In this document: one piece after another, positions 6,579 through 12,675 of the stretch | How positions within the stretch are numbered: the stretch's first letter is position 1 | How the letters are laid out: each line of letters opens with the position of its first letter | Source of the DNA: Methylococcales bacterium | GTDB taxonomy: Bacteria; Pseudomonadota; Gammaproteobacteria; Methylococcales; Methylomonadaceae | NCBI GenBank assembly: GCA_009692395.1 | Contig: SHZG01000045.1 | Location: forward strand, 1-12,675 | DNA length: 12,675 nt | Direction of reading: 5' to 3' | Notes under the pieces: model-generated | Database searches by the model: none | Seen by the model: only the letters and a program-made list of their open reading frames with translations | What the model was told of the DNA's origin: nothing | Position numbers and translations under genes: made by a program

Positions 6579-8521
6579 TTGCCTTGCCCTTACGCACTTG
6601 GTTTGTGGGTCTTTCGCGGCGTATTAAAGCCTCAATTCTTATCAGTGCCGATAGTTTTTTTACTGCATTTGCACTGTGGGCAGCTTTTTCATTGCGCTGG
6701 AGTGACTGGTATATTCCCAAAGGTGATGAATGGGCTGTATTTGCTGTCGCGCCTGTGATTGCCGTGCCTATTTTTATTCGTTTAGGCTTATATCGCGCCA
6801 TTATTCGCTATATCGAAATACGCGCCTTGTGGACAATTATTCAAGCAACCACGCTGTACGCGATAATTTTTGCTTTTATTTTGTATGAATCAGGCATTAA
6901 AGGTATTCCGCGCACAGTCTCATTACTCAATTGGTTATTAATCATTCTGTTAGTCAGTAGCAGTCGTTTTTTTGTCCGCTGGTGGCTTGCTGATGCACAT
7001 TATCGTCTAGGCGAAGACGCTGATGAGTCCAATCATAATAAAAAAAACGTGGTAATTTACGGTGCGGGTAACGCAGGTGTGCAACTGGCTTCTGCTTTAG
7101 TGCATGGTAGTAAATTTAAAACCATTGCCTTTATTGATGACAATCCGTTATTGCATAAACAAAAAATCAACGGTATTAGAATTTATCCGTTCGATTCATT
7201 AAGCTATTTAATGGAACGTTATCACGTTGCCAATGTACTACTGGCTATGCCGTCAGCAAGTCGAATGCGTATTCGTGAAGTAATTGATTCATTAGAACCT
7301 TATGCTGTTCATGTGTTGTCGATGCCCAGCTTATCGGATATTGCTCAAGGCAAAGTCACTTTTGACGCACTACAAGAAGTGGATGTTGCTGACTTACTTG
7401 GACGTGATTCAGTCGCGCCTGTCACCGCATTACTGCAAGCGAATGTGACGGGGAAAGTAGTGATGGTCACGGGAGCAGGGGGTTCTATTGGCTCTGAATT
7501 ATGTCGGCAAATAGTGCTGTTACAACCGAACACACTGGTGCTGTTTGAACAAAATGAATTTACACTGTACGCGATAGAAAAAGAATTAGAGCAACAATTA
7601 GGCAACGATAATATCGCTATATTGCCTGTGTTAGGCTCCGTTACCAGTGCGGAACGCGTTGAAAAAGTTTGTAAAGCCTTTGGTGTACAGACTATTTATC
7701 ATGCCGCCGCTTATAAACACGTTCCAATGGTAGAAAAAAACCCTGCCGAAGCCGTGTGGAACAATATTATCGGCACACTACACACTGCACAGGCCGCTAT
7801 TCATACAGGCGTTGAAACCTTTGTACTGATTTCCACCGACAAAGCCGTTAGACCTACTAATACGATGGGCGCGACTAAACGCTTTGCTGAACTAATTTTG
7901 CAAGCCATGAGTGACAATGCCACAGATGAACAAAAAACCCGTTTCACTATGGTGCGCTTTGGTAATGTGCTAGGGTCTTCAGGTTCAGTCGTTCCCTTAT
8001 TTCGAGAACAAATCGCGAGAGGCGGCCCTATTACGGTGACTGATAAACGCATTATTCGTTATTTCATGACTATACCCGAAGCCTCACAGCTCGTCATTCA
8101 AGCAGGGGCAATGGGGCAAGGCGGTGATGTATTTGTGCTGGATATGGGCGAGCCAATTCGTATTGTTGATTTAGCCAAACGCATGATTCATTTAAGCGGC
8201 TTACAAATAAAAGACGAGACGCATCCTAATGGCGATATAGAAATTCAATTCACGGGATTACGCGCGGGTGAGAAACTCTATGAAGAACTATTAATCGGTG
8301 ACAATGTCTCCAAGACTACGCACCCCAGAATTATGCGAGCAGAAGAAAGTATGATTGTCTGGGCTGAATTAGAAAAAATACTAAATGCGCTTACACACGC
8401 AACTAAAGAAGACGATTTTGAACAGCTTAGAATGATTTTACAACAAGCGGTATCAGGCTTCGTACCACCGCGTGAAATCGGTGATTTGCTCTGGAAACAA
8501 CATAAAGCGACACATCAATAG
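6575..8521 (+). CDS. WbpM/CapD-like membrane UDP-GlcNAc 4,6-dehydratase
   Basis: This 648-residue protein is the long, membrane-anchored form of the FlaA1/CapD/WbpM family. It has four hydrophobic helices in roughly residues 18-42, 53-72, 86-105 and 115-135. A first Rossmann-like domain follows (VVIYGAGNAGVQ, 159-170). The catalytic SDR domain begins with VMVTGAGGSIGSEL (296-309). LISTDKAVRPTNTMGATKR (418-436) shows the family's Ser-Met-Lys triad: Met431 replaces the usual Tyr, paired with Lys435. RFGNVLGSSGSV (461-472) and GLRAGEKLYEELL (561-573) are also family hallmarks. WbpM converts UDP-GlcNAc to UDP-4-keto-6-deoxy-GlcNAc, precursor of FucNAc and QuiNAc. The ATG at 6575 overlaps the upstream TGA. 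It is the last cluster gene; no terminator with a T-tract is seen on the plus strand after it. Confidence 0.93.
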   Translation: MIALPLRTWFVGLSRRIKASILISADSFFTAFALWAAFSLRWSDWYIPKGDEWAVFAVAPVIAVPIFIRLGLYRAIIRYIEIRALWTIIQATTLYAIIFAFILYESGIKGIPRTVSLLNWLLIILLVSSSRFFVRWWLADAHYRLGEDADESNHNKKNVVIYGAGNAGVQLASALVHGSKFKTIAFIDDNPLLHKQKINGIRIYPFDSLSYLMERYHVANVLLAMPSASRMRIREVIDSLEPYAVHVLSMPSLSDIAQGKVTFDALQEVDVADLLGRDSVAPVTALLQANVTGKVVMVTGAGGSIGSELCRQIVLLQPNTLVLFEQNEFTLYAIEKELEQQLGNDNIAILPVLGSVTSAERVEKVCKAFGVQTIYHAAAYKHVPMVEKNPAEAVWNNIIGTLHTAQAAIHTGVETFVLISTDKAVRPTNTMGATKRFAELILQAMSDNATDEQKTRFTMVRFGNVLGSSGSVVPLFREQIARGGPITVTDKRIIRYFMTIPEASQLVIQAGAMGQGGDVFVLDMGEPIRIVDLAKRMIHLSGLQIKDETHPNGDIEIQFTGLRAGEKLYEELLIGDNVSKTTHPRIMRAEESMIVWAELEKILNALTHATKEDDFEQLRMILQQAVSGFVPPREIGDLLWKQHKATHQ

Positions 8522-8523
8522 GC

Positions 8524-8557
8524 AAAAAAAACCCCCTGAAACTTTCGTATCAGGAGG
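8524..8557 (-). terminator. Intrinsic terminator for the minus-strand small membrane protein gene
   Basis: Read on the minus strand, TCAGGAGG (8550-8557) and CCCCCTGA (8532-8539) pair as an 8-bp stem with one mismatch and a 10-nt loop. Eight T residues follow at once (the A-run 8524-8531 on the plus strand). The T-tract lies on the minus-strand side only, so the terminator serves the 50-residue gene, ending just after the wbpM-like stop. On the plus strand the stem is preceded, not followed, by the homopolymer run. Confidence 0.65.
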
Positions 8558-8565
8558 CAAAAAAT

Positions 8566-8596
8566 CAAGTAGGTTCTAATGAGGAGATTCTACTTG
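8566..8596 (-). terminator. Second hairpin with T-tract, minus strand
   Basis: CAAGTAG (8566-8572) and CTACTTG (8590-8596) are perfect 7-nt inverted repeats around a 17-nt loop. On the minus strand the stem is followed by ATTTTTTG. It could be a weak first terminator placed before the stronger one at 8524-8557. On the plus strand the loop shows a GAGGAG purine motif. Stem is short and AU-rich, so confidence is low. Confidence 0.35.
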
Positions 8597-8631
8597 TAGT
8601 CATAACACTAGGAGGAAAAACTGGTTAGAAC

Positions 8632-8784
8632 TTAGCTGTTACGCTTTGCTCTCATTACAATATTGCTATAAATAGCTGCACTTGCAAATAATACGGTTGA
8701 AATAACGAACTGGCCAGAAATGAAACTCCAAATCCCGACAATCAATACCAGTCCGATAAGAATATCTTTATTTAAGTCATTCAT
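8632..8784 (-). CDS. Small two-helix membrane protein, 50 residues, unknown function
   Basis: The minus-strand ATG at 8784-8782 opens a 50-codon frame ending with TAA at 8634-8632. The product starts MNDLNKDILIG. It has two hydrophobic segments, about residues 8-23 (ILIGLVLIVGIWSF core) and 26-43 (FVISTVLFASAAIY core), separated by a short Ser-Gly-Gln turn, and ends MRAKRNS. The basic tail suggests a helical hairpin with both ends in the cytoplasm. AGG at 8 nt before the ATG, a good promoter 40 to 70 nt upstream and a terminator downstream make a self-contained transcription unit. It is convergent with the wbpM-like gene and divergent from lysR. I do not recognise a family. A toxin-like small peptide, or a regulatory or structural membrane peptide, are equally possible. 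Confidence 0.6.
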   Translation of the reverse strand: MNDLNKDILIGLVLIVGIWSFISGQFVISTVLFASAAIYSNIVMRAKRNS

Positions 8785-8825
8785 GTTGTTACCTAAACAG
8801 TTGTGTTTGCAATAAGTATGTGGTT

Positions 8826-8853
8826 ACTATACAGCGATATTTTTTGGATACAA
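8826..8853 (-). promoter_or_regulatory. Sigma70-type promoter of the small membrane protein gene
   Basis: On the minus strand TTGTAT (8853-8848) and TATAGT (8831-8826) are separated by 16 nt, each differing from the consensus at two positions or fewer. The start would lie near 8818, giving a leader of about 35 nt that contains the AGG ribosome site before the ATG at 8784. It points away from lysR. Confidence 0.55.
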
Positions 8854-8901
8854 TACGCAAACTAACGAATGAATTATTTCCTTAAAAGAAACAATAGCCG
8901 C

Positions 8902-8923
8902 AGCACTAGCATGTATTGGTGCT
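8902..8923. promoter_or_regulatory. Inverted repeat in lysR upstream region, possible operator
   Basis: AGCAC (8902-8906) and GTGCT (8919-8923) form an interrupted dyad with a 12-nt spacer between the divergent small gene and lysR. LysR-type regulators often bind interrupted dyads in the region shared with a divergent gene. The arms are short, and no clear T-N11-A box or lysR promoter was found, so this is a candidate only. Apart from this, the minus-strand promoter and the small gene, I see nothing else in 8597-8980. Confidence 0.25.
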
Positions 8924-8980
8924 AAGGGCAATGAACAGGAATAACAGCCCAGTATTTACATTCAGTATGAGTCATTAACA

Positions 8981-9889
8981 ATGGATAAATTAACCAGTAT
9001 GTCAGTGTTTGTTCGCGTCGCCAAAGCGGGCAGTTTTGCAGGTGGTGCAAGCGAACTAGGTATTTCCAGAGCAATGGCAACCAAGCATATCATGCAGCTA
9101 GAAGGCAGTTTAGGGACGCGCTTATTTAATCGCACTACACGCAGTCTTAACCTAACTGACGTGGGTGCATCTTATTTAGAACGCTGTCAGCAAGTGTTAT
9201 TGGATGTTGAAGATATGGAAGCCGCTGTCACGCATTTACAGACCGAGCCACGCGGGGTCTTAAGAATTAGTGCGCCTCCTGTGATTGGCGCGACTCATAT
9301 TACGCGAGCCATCGCGGCGTTTCTTAAAATACACCCTGACTTAACCGTCGATCTCATTTTGCAAAGTAACGCCAGTGATTTGATTGATGAAGGGATTGAT
9401 ATAGCCATCTACTTAGGTGATTTAGCCGATACCAGCATGGTGGCGCGTAAACTTGCCAGTTCATCAATGGTCGTCTGTGGCTCACCTGATTATTTAACAA
9501 AATACGGTATTCCCAACACACCTGAGGATTTACTCAAGCATAGTTGCTTAGTGAATTGGGCAAGTGCGCCACGAAATAAATGGCAATTTAAAAGTAAAGC
9601 AGGCTACACCACCATCAATGTCACAGGGCGAATGCAATCTAACGTCGCCAATGCCAATCGCATTGCCGCTGTCAACGGCTTAGGTTTAGCCATGCTAGCC
9701 ACTTATGTCGTTGGACGGGATATTGAAAGAGGCAAATTGATTGCCGTATTAGAAGATTACGCACCACCGCCGTTAGATATTCACGCCGTGTATCCACACA
9801 GAAAATATTTATCGACTAAAGTCAGGCGATTTTTAGATTTTTTACAAGTTTGGCTACAGCCACGCGTTAATATGCCGAGTCCTGAATAA
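8981..9889 (+). CDS. LysR-family transcriptional regulator (CrgA-type)
   Basis: This 302-residue DNA-binding regulator has an N-terminal winged helix-turn-helix of about residues 1-60 (MDKLTSMSVFVRVAKAGSFA, then LGISRAMATKHIMQLEGSLG and RLFNRTTRSLNLTD). A linker helix of about 62-88 follows, then a LysR substrate-binding domain (about 92-295) starting RGVLRISAPP. The MDKLxxMxxFVRVxxxGSF opening and the GVLRISAPxxxG domain start fit the CrgA/AaeR-like clade, a large gammaproteobacterial group. The ATG at 8981 is chosen because the HTH begins immediately and length is standard; its Shine-Dalgarno is poor. It is transcribed divergently from the 50-residue membrane protein gene, which is the most natural candidate target, alongside itself. 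The effector is unknown. No insertion or missing segment is seen. A clear terminator is absent after it. Confidence 0.93.
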   Translation: MDKLTSMSVFVRVAKAGSFAGGASELGISRAMATKHIMQLEGSLGTRLFNRTTRSLNLTDVGASYLERCQQVLLDVEDMEAAVTHLQTEPRGVLRISAPPVIGATHITRAIAAFLKIHPDLTVDLILQSNASDLIDEGIDIAIYLGDLADTSMVARKLASSSMVVCGSPDYLTKYGIPNTPEDLLKHSCLVNWASAPRNKWQFKSKAGYTTINVTGRMQSNVANANRIAAVNGLGLAMLATYVVGRDIERGKLIAVLEDYAPPPLDIHAVYPHRKYLSTKVRRFLDFLQVWLQPRVNMPSPE

Positions 9890-9899
9890 TGCTATTTGC

Positions 9900-9927
9900 T
9901 TGACCGCACTCTAATGAATGAGATAAT
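9900..9927 (+). promoter_or_regulatory. Sigma70-type promoter for the rhodanese-typA unit
   Basis: TTGACC (9900-9905) and GATAAT (9922-9927) are spaced by 16 nt, each one base from consensus. The start would lie near 9934, about 125 nt before the rhodanese ATG at 10058. No terminator-like structure separates it from rhodanese, and typA follows 116 nt after that gene's ancestral stop, so it may also transcribe typA. Confidence 0.5.
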
Positions 9928-10057
9928 AGACTCACTTAAAAATCATGGATTGCTTTTTTATCAAATGCTTACCTGCAAAAAAGTAACTTACACCGCTTCG
10001 TAAACGCTAAACTTGCATAACCAAAATGGTTTGTCGGACAAAAAATTGGAGAATAGC

Positions 10058-10449
10058 ATGATAGGAAACCTAGACCCGCAACACGCATGGGATTTATTAC
10101 AACAAAACCCCAATACAGTGTTAATTGATGTCAGAACAAAAGCCGAATATACCGATATTGGTCATCCCATCGGCGCAATTCACATTGCATGGCAAGAAAA
10201 CTTTGGTGCGCCTGTTAATCCCAACTTTATTGCCGACGTCAACAGAGCTGCACCCGACGAGAATACCCCAGTATTACTACTGTGCCGCAGTGGTCAACGC
10301 TCTCTAAGTGCTGCAAAAGCCTTAGAACAAGCTGGCTATTCAAACTTCATTAACATCGTTAAGGCTTTGAAGGCGACCCAGATAGCAACCAACAACGCGG
10401 CAACATCAACGGCTGGCTATTTTGTGGCTTGCCTTGGGAACAAAACTAA
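10058..10449 (+). pseudogene. Single-domain rhodanese, frameshifted by loss of one base near 10360
   Basis: Rhodanese-like sulfurtransferase of an ancestral 130 residues. The ATG at 10058 has an ideal GGAG (10048-10051) 6 nt upstream, and homology starts here (MIGNLDPQHAWDLL). An upstream TTG at 10013 gives 15 unconvincing extra residues. The domain shows VLIDVRTKAEY (21-31) and the active-site loop CRSGQRS with Cys76, then GYSNFINIV (93-101). After GTT (10358-10360) the frame breaks. In frame 0 the ribosome reads an unrelated tail to 10555. Shifting by one base at 10363 restores GFEGDPDSNQQRGNINGW and CGLPWEQN, the normal end of this family, with stop TAA at 10447-10449. One missing G (GTTAAGG where GTTGAAGG is expected) explains it. 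The catalytic Cys remains, so partial function is possible, but the C-terminal helix is lost. A sequencing error is an alternative. Confidence 0.8.
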
Positions 10450-10481
10450 CAACATCCTCGCACAATACCTAAACTATCGTA

Positions 10482-10525
10482 GGGTGCATTTTACGCACCC
10501 TTCCATTTTACAAGAGCGTGTAAAA
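10482..10525. repeat. Two adjacent hairpins between rhodanese and typA
   Basis: GGGTGC (10482-10487) pairs with GCACCC (10495-10500) around ATTTTAC. A second dyad, TTTTACA (10506-10512) with TGTAAAA (10519-10525), follows 5 nt later. Neither is followed by a T-run on the plus strand. They lie past the ancestral rhodanese stop and only appear coding in the frameshifted reading. They may be dispersed repeat elements or attenuator-like structures ahead of typA; the function is not established. Confidence 0.4.
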
Positions 10526-10565
10526 TACACTCAACACCGATTTATTAACCCTTAGAGAATTACCA

Positions 10566-12377
10566 GTGATTGAAAAATTAAGAAATATTGCCATTATTGC
10601 CCACGTTGACCACGGTAAAACCACGCTTGTGGACAAATTACTGCAACAATCAGGCACATTTGCCTCTCATGCTAAAGTCACAGAGCGCATGATGGACTCC
10701 AATGACATTGAAAAAGAACGTGGCATTACCATTTTGGCAAAAAACACCGCGCTGGATTGGAATGGCTACCACATCAACATCGTAGACACACCAGGCCATG
10801 CTGATTTCGGTGGTGAAGTTGAACGCGTTTTGTCGATGGTTGATTCCGTATTATTGCTGGTTGATGCCGTTGATGGCCCGATGCCACAAACCCGTTTCGT
10901 TACCCAAAAAGCCTTTGCTTTAGGCTTAAAACCGATTGTTGTTATTAACAAAATTGATAGACCAGGTGCGCGTCCTGAGTGGGTTGTTGACCAAACATTT
11001 GACTTATTTGACCGTTTAGGTGCGACTGATGAACAATTGGATTTCCCTATTGTTTATGCGTCTGCAATTAACGGTTATGCTGGCTTAACGCCTGACACAA
11101 CAGGTGGCGATATGACTGCGTTGTTCCAAACGATTGTCGATAAAGTTAGCCCACCACCTGTCAATATTGATGGCCCATTTCAAATGCAGGTCACCAGTTT
11201 AGACTACAACACTTACACGGGCGTTATCGGTATCGGTCGTATTCAGCGCGGCGTGATTAAACCCAATCAACAATTGGTTATCATCAATCGTGAAGGCGTT
11301 GAACGTAAAGGTCGTATGTTGAAAATATACGGCTTTCATGGTTTGGATCGTGTTGAAGTCGAAGAAGCACAAGCAGGCGACATTATTGCTTTCGCGGGTA
11401 TCGAAAAGTTGGAAATTTCTGACACAATTTGTAATCCTGATTTGATAGAAATCATGACCCCGCTGTCAATTGATGAACCGACTGTGAGTATGACTTTCCA
11501 AGTCAATAACTCACCGTTTGCAGGTAAAGAAGGTAAATTCGTTACTACCCGTCAAATTCGTAACCGTTTAGAAAAAGAATTGCAACACAACGTCGCGCTG
11601 AAAGTAGAGGACACCGCTGACCCTGATAAATTCCAAGTTTCAGGTCGTGGTGAATTACATTTATCAGTCTTGATTGAAAATATGCGTCGTGAAGGCTTTG
11701 AAATGGGCGTTTCACGTCCTGAAGTTATCATCAAAGAAATCGACGGCAAAAAATGCGAACCATTTGAAATGGTGACTGTGGAAGTCGAAGAAGAGCATCA
11801 AGGCTCTATCATGGAAAAATTGGGCGAACGTAAAGGCGATTTAACCAATATGGTTCCCGATGGCAAAGGTCGTATCCGTTTGGAATACATGATGCCATCA
11901 CGCGGTTTAATCGGTTTTCAAACTGAATTTATGACAGCAACTTCGGGTTCTGGCTTGCTGTATCACATTTTCGACCATTACGGCCCCATGAAAGCGGGTG
12001 AAGTCGGTAATCGTATGCGCGGCGTTATGATTTCCATGGTGTCGGGTAAAGCAGTAACGTATTCATTACACCCATTACAAGAACGCGGCGAATTGCTGTT
12101 AGTGAATGGCGACGAAGTGTATGAAGGTATGTTAGTTGGCTTACATTCACGCACCAACGATTTATGCGTTAATCCATGCAAACCAAAACAATTAACCAAC
12201 GTCCGTGCTTCAGGCACTGATGAAAGTTTAGTCTTAGCGCGTATTCAAAAATTAACGCTAGAACAAGCGTTAGAATTTATTGCAGAAGATGAATTGGTTG
12301 AAGTAACGCCTAAATCTATTCGTTTACGCAAAAAATACTTAACTGAAAACGAGCGTAAAAGAGCATCTAAAAGTTAA
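10566..12377 (+). CDS. typA: Ribosome-binding translational GTPase TypA/BipA
   Basis: This 603-residue cytoplasmic GTPase associates with ribosomes and supports 50S assembly and stress or low-temperature growth in Enterobacteria. The G domain is complete: G1 AHVDHGKT (12-19), G2 RGIT (52-55), G3 DTPGH (74-78), G4 NKID (128-131) and G5 SAI (166-168). EF-Tu-like domain 2 begins near 205 (MQVTSLDYNTYTGVIGIGRI). EF-G-like domain III/V-type modules follow, and the BipA-specific C-terminal domain includes SRGLIGFQTEFMT and LTNVRASGTDE. Length matches the family (about 600-610), so it is intact. The start is GTG at 10566, placed by the MIEKLRNIAIIAHVDHGKT N-terminus and an AGAG element about 9 nt upstream. 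It is followed by a strong terminator. Usually a single-copy housekeeping gene, it anchors this region to the chromosome. Confidence 0.97.
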   Translation: MIEKLRNIAIIAHVDHGKTTLVDKLLQQSGTFASHAKVTERMMDSNDIEKERGITILAKNTALDWNGYHINIVDTPGHADFGGEVERVLSMVDSVLLLVDAVDGPMPQTRFVTQKAFALGLKPIVVINKIDRPGARPEWVVDQTFDLFDRLGATDEQLDFPIVYASAINGYAGLTPDTTGGDMTALFQTIVDKVSPPPVNIDGPFQMQVTSLDYNTYTGVIGIGRIQRGVIKPNQQLVIINREGVERKGRMLKIYGFHGLDRVEVEEAQAGDIIAFAGIEKLEISDTICNPDLIEIMTPLSIDEPTVSMTFQVNNSPFAGKEGKFVTTRQIRNRLEKELQHNVALKVEDTADPDKFQVSGRGELHLSVLIENMRREGFEMGVSRPEVIIKEIDGKKCEPFEMVTVEVEEEHQGSIMEKLGERKGDLTNMVPDGKGRIRLEYMMPSRGLIGFQTEFMTATSGSGLLYHIFDHYGPMKAGEVGNRMRGVMISMVSGKAVTYSLHPLQERGELLLVNGDEVYEGMLVGLHSRTNDLCVNPCKPKQLTNVRASGTDESLVLARIQKLTLEQALEFIAEDELVEVTPKSIRLRKKYLTENERKRASKS

Positions 12378-12401
12378 TTATTTTTGTATTGAGTGAACAA
12401 G

Positions 12402-12437
12402 ACCTGCGAGGTTTTTAAAACCTCGCAGGTTTTTTTG
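12402..12437 (+). terminator. Intrinsic terminator after typA, built from a 29-nt palindrome
   Basis: ACCTGCGAGGTTTT (12402-12415) and AAAACCTCGCAGGT (12417-12430) are exact reverse complements around one central T. Six more T residues follow at 12431-12436, giving a GC-rich stem with a U-tract 24 nt after the typA stop. It should end the typA transcript. The 14-1-14 palindrome layout equals that of 2481-2509, so a dispersed repeat may have been adopted as a terminator. Confidence 0.85.
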
Positions 12438-12461
12438 TCTCAAAAACCCAGTTAAGCACCC

Positions 12462-12467
12462 TATAAT
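12462..12467 (+). promoter_or_regulatory. Consensus -10 box upstream of the interrupted small gene
   Basis: TATAAT matches the sigma70 -10 consensus exactly and lies 28 nt before an ATG at 12496. No convincing -35 is present at normal spacing: TTGTCT at 12435-12440 would give 21 nt. It sits just after the typA terminator, so it may drive the gene cut by the insertion sequence at the right edge. Confidence 0.35.
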
Positions 12468-12495
12468 TAGGTCTTTTAAGTTTTTAGAGATTATC

Positions 12496-12546
12496 ATGAC
12501 TTTTTCAATGCTAACAGAAATAGCAGCTATAGCCAAAGCACAATAA
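12496..12546 (+). pseudogene. First codons of a gene interrupted by an IS630-family element
   Basis: The ATG at 12496 is preceded by a GAGA purine run and a -10 box. It opens MTFSMLTEIAAI, but the frame meets TAA at 12544-12546, just where the IS630-like sequence seems to begin (TATA at 12528-12531; IS630 elements insert at TA). About 11 codons could belong to the original gene, the rest to the element. The gene cannot be identified. It may also be a chance ATG. Confidence 0.3.
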
Positions 12547-12675
12547 AATGATTTAAAAGAGCTGAGAGAACAGTGTATCAGTGGAGCAGTTTTTCTTTCT
12601 TCTAAGTGCTTTAGCTGGCGCCCATTTGTGTTCAATAGGATTTAAGTCAGGTGAATAAGGCGGCAAGAATTCCAA
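12528..12675 (-). mobile_element. IS630-family insertion sequence, 3' end of transposase side (partial)
   Basis: The minus-strand frame entering at the right edge encodes the C-terminus of an IS630 transposase. Its stop is at 12555-12553. The element end is placed tentatively at a TA near 12528-12531, about 25 nt after the stop, where a small plus-strand gene seems to be cut. The terminal repeat cannot be verified because the other end lies outside the window. Confidence 0.55.
12553..12675 (-). CDS. IS630-family DDE transposase, C-terminal 40 residues (enters from right edge)
   Basis: The frame begins outside the window and ends with TAA at 12555-12553. The visible 40 residues start LEFLPPYSPDLNPIEHKW and continue through AKALRRKKNCSTDTLFSQLF. 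PPYSPDLNPIEHKW contains the third catalytic acid (Glu of NPIE) of the IS630/Tc1-mariner-type DDE superfamily, and the AKAxRRK tail is usual for one IS630 subgroup. The C-terminus looks natural rather than truncated. It is oriented toward typA, which ends convergently. Confidence 0.85.
   Translation of the reverse strand: MEFLPPYSPDLNPIEHKWAPAKALRRKKNCSTDTLFSQLF

Noticed and set aside
10013..10057. Upstream TTG start for the rhodanese
   Set aside because: The 15 extra residues lack family homology, and the ATG at 10058 has an ideal GGAG ribosome site 6 nt before it.
10355..10375. Programmed ribosomal frameshift in the rhodanese
   Set aside because: No X XXY YYZ slippery heptamer is present, and a -1 step directly after GTT would read TAA (10360-10362). 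Simple loss of one G explains the break better.
12378..12635. Minus-strand open frame of 85 codons downstream of typA
   Set aside because: It is the wrong frame of the IS630 transposase at its start, then crosses the insertion boundary, the -10 box and the typA terminator palindrome. The IS630 motif PPYSPDLNPIE lies in a different frame.
1..12675. Composite transposon bounded by the two insertion sequences
   Set aside because: The left element is IS1-like and the right one IS630-like; different families cannot mobilise the intervening DNA as one unit, and the segment holds housekeeping typA.

Overview
The window looks like chromosomal DNA of a gammaproteobacterium with moderate, slightly AT-leaning composition. 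The main evidence is the complete TypA/BipA GTPase, the CrgA-type LysR regulator and the WbpL/WbpM-type glycan genes. The genus cannot be fixed from sequence alone. Sulfur-oxidising or methanotrophic gammaproteobacterial lineages are a guess based on gene mix and repeat content.

Layout. (1) Positions 1-133 are the end of an IS1-family-like insertion sequence. Its first transposase gene starts at 69 on the minus strand and runs off the left edge. It abuts a 5'-truncated NAD-dependent epimerase (134-694). (2) Positions 779-8521 are a one-directional surface-polysaccharide cluster: a CmcI-type methyltransferase/hydroxylase, a GT2 glycosyltransferase, an SDR epimerase/reductase, a GT4 glycosyltransferase, a WbpK/WbpV-like SDR, a WbpL-like phosphosugar transferase and a WbpM-like 4,6-dehydratase. 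The last five overlap one another by 1 to 19 nt and are probably translationally coupled. (3) Positions 8522-8980 hold a 50-residue two-helix membrane protein on the minus strand, absent from most gene calls of this size. It has its own promoter and hairpin terminators and lies divergent from a LysR regulator (8981-9889). (4) A rhodanese gene broken by a one-base frameshift (10058-10449) is followed by typA (10566-12377) and a strong terminator. (5) The right edge holds the first codons of a gene interrupted by an IS630-family element, whose transposase C-terminus is on the minus strand (12675-12553).

How the genes work together. The WbpM-like dehydratase should make UDP-4-keto-6-deoxy-GlcNAc. 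The adjacent SDR would reduce the 4-keto group to give UDP-FucNAc or UDP-QuiNAc. The WbpL-like enzyme would load that sugar phosphate onto undecaprenyl phosphate to start a repeat unit, and the GT4 and GT2 enzymes would extend it. The CmcI-like enzyme may decorate the glycan. The exact sugars are inferred.

No wholly new defence or mobile system is visible. The best leads are the unannotated small membrane protein, two unrelated-looking 29-nt palindromes with the same 14-1-14 architecture, the frameshifted rhodanese, and two separate genes cut by insertion sequences at the window ends.
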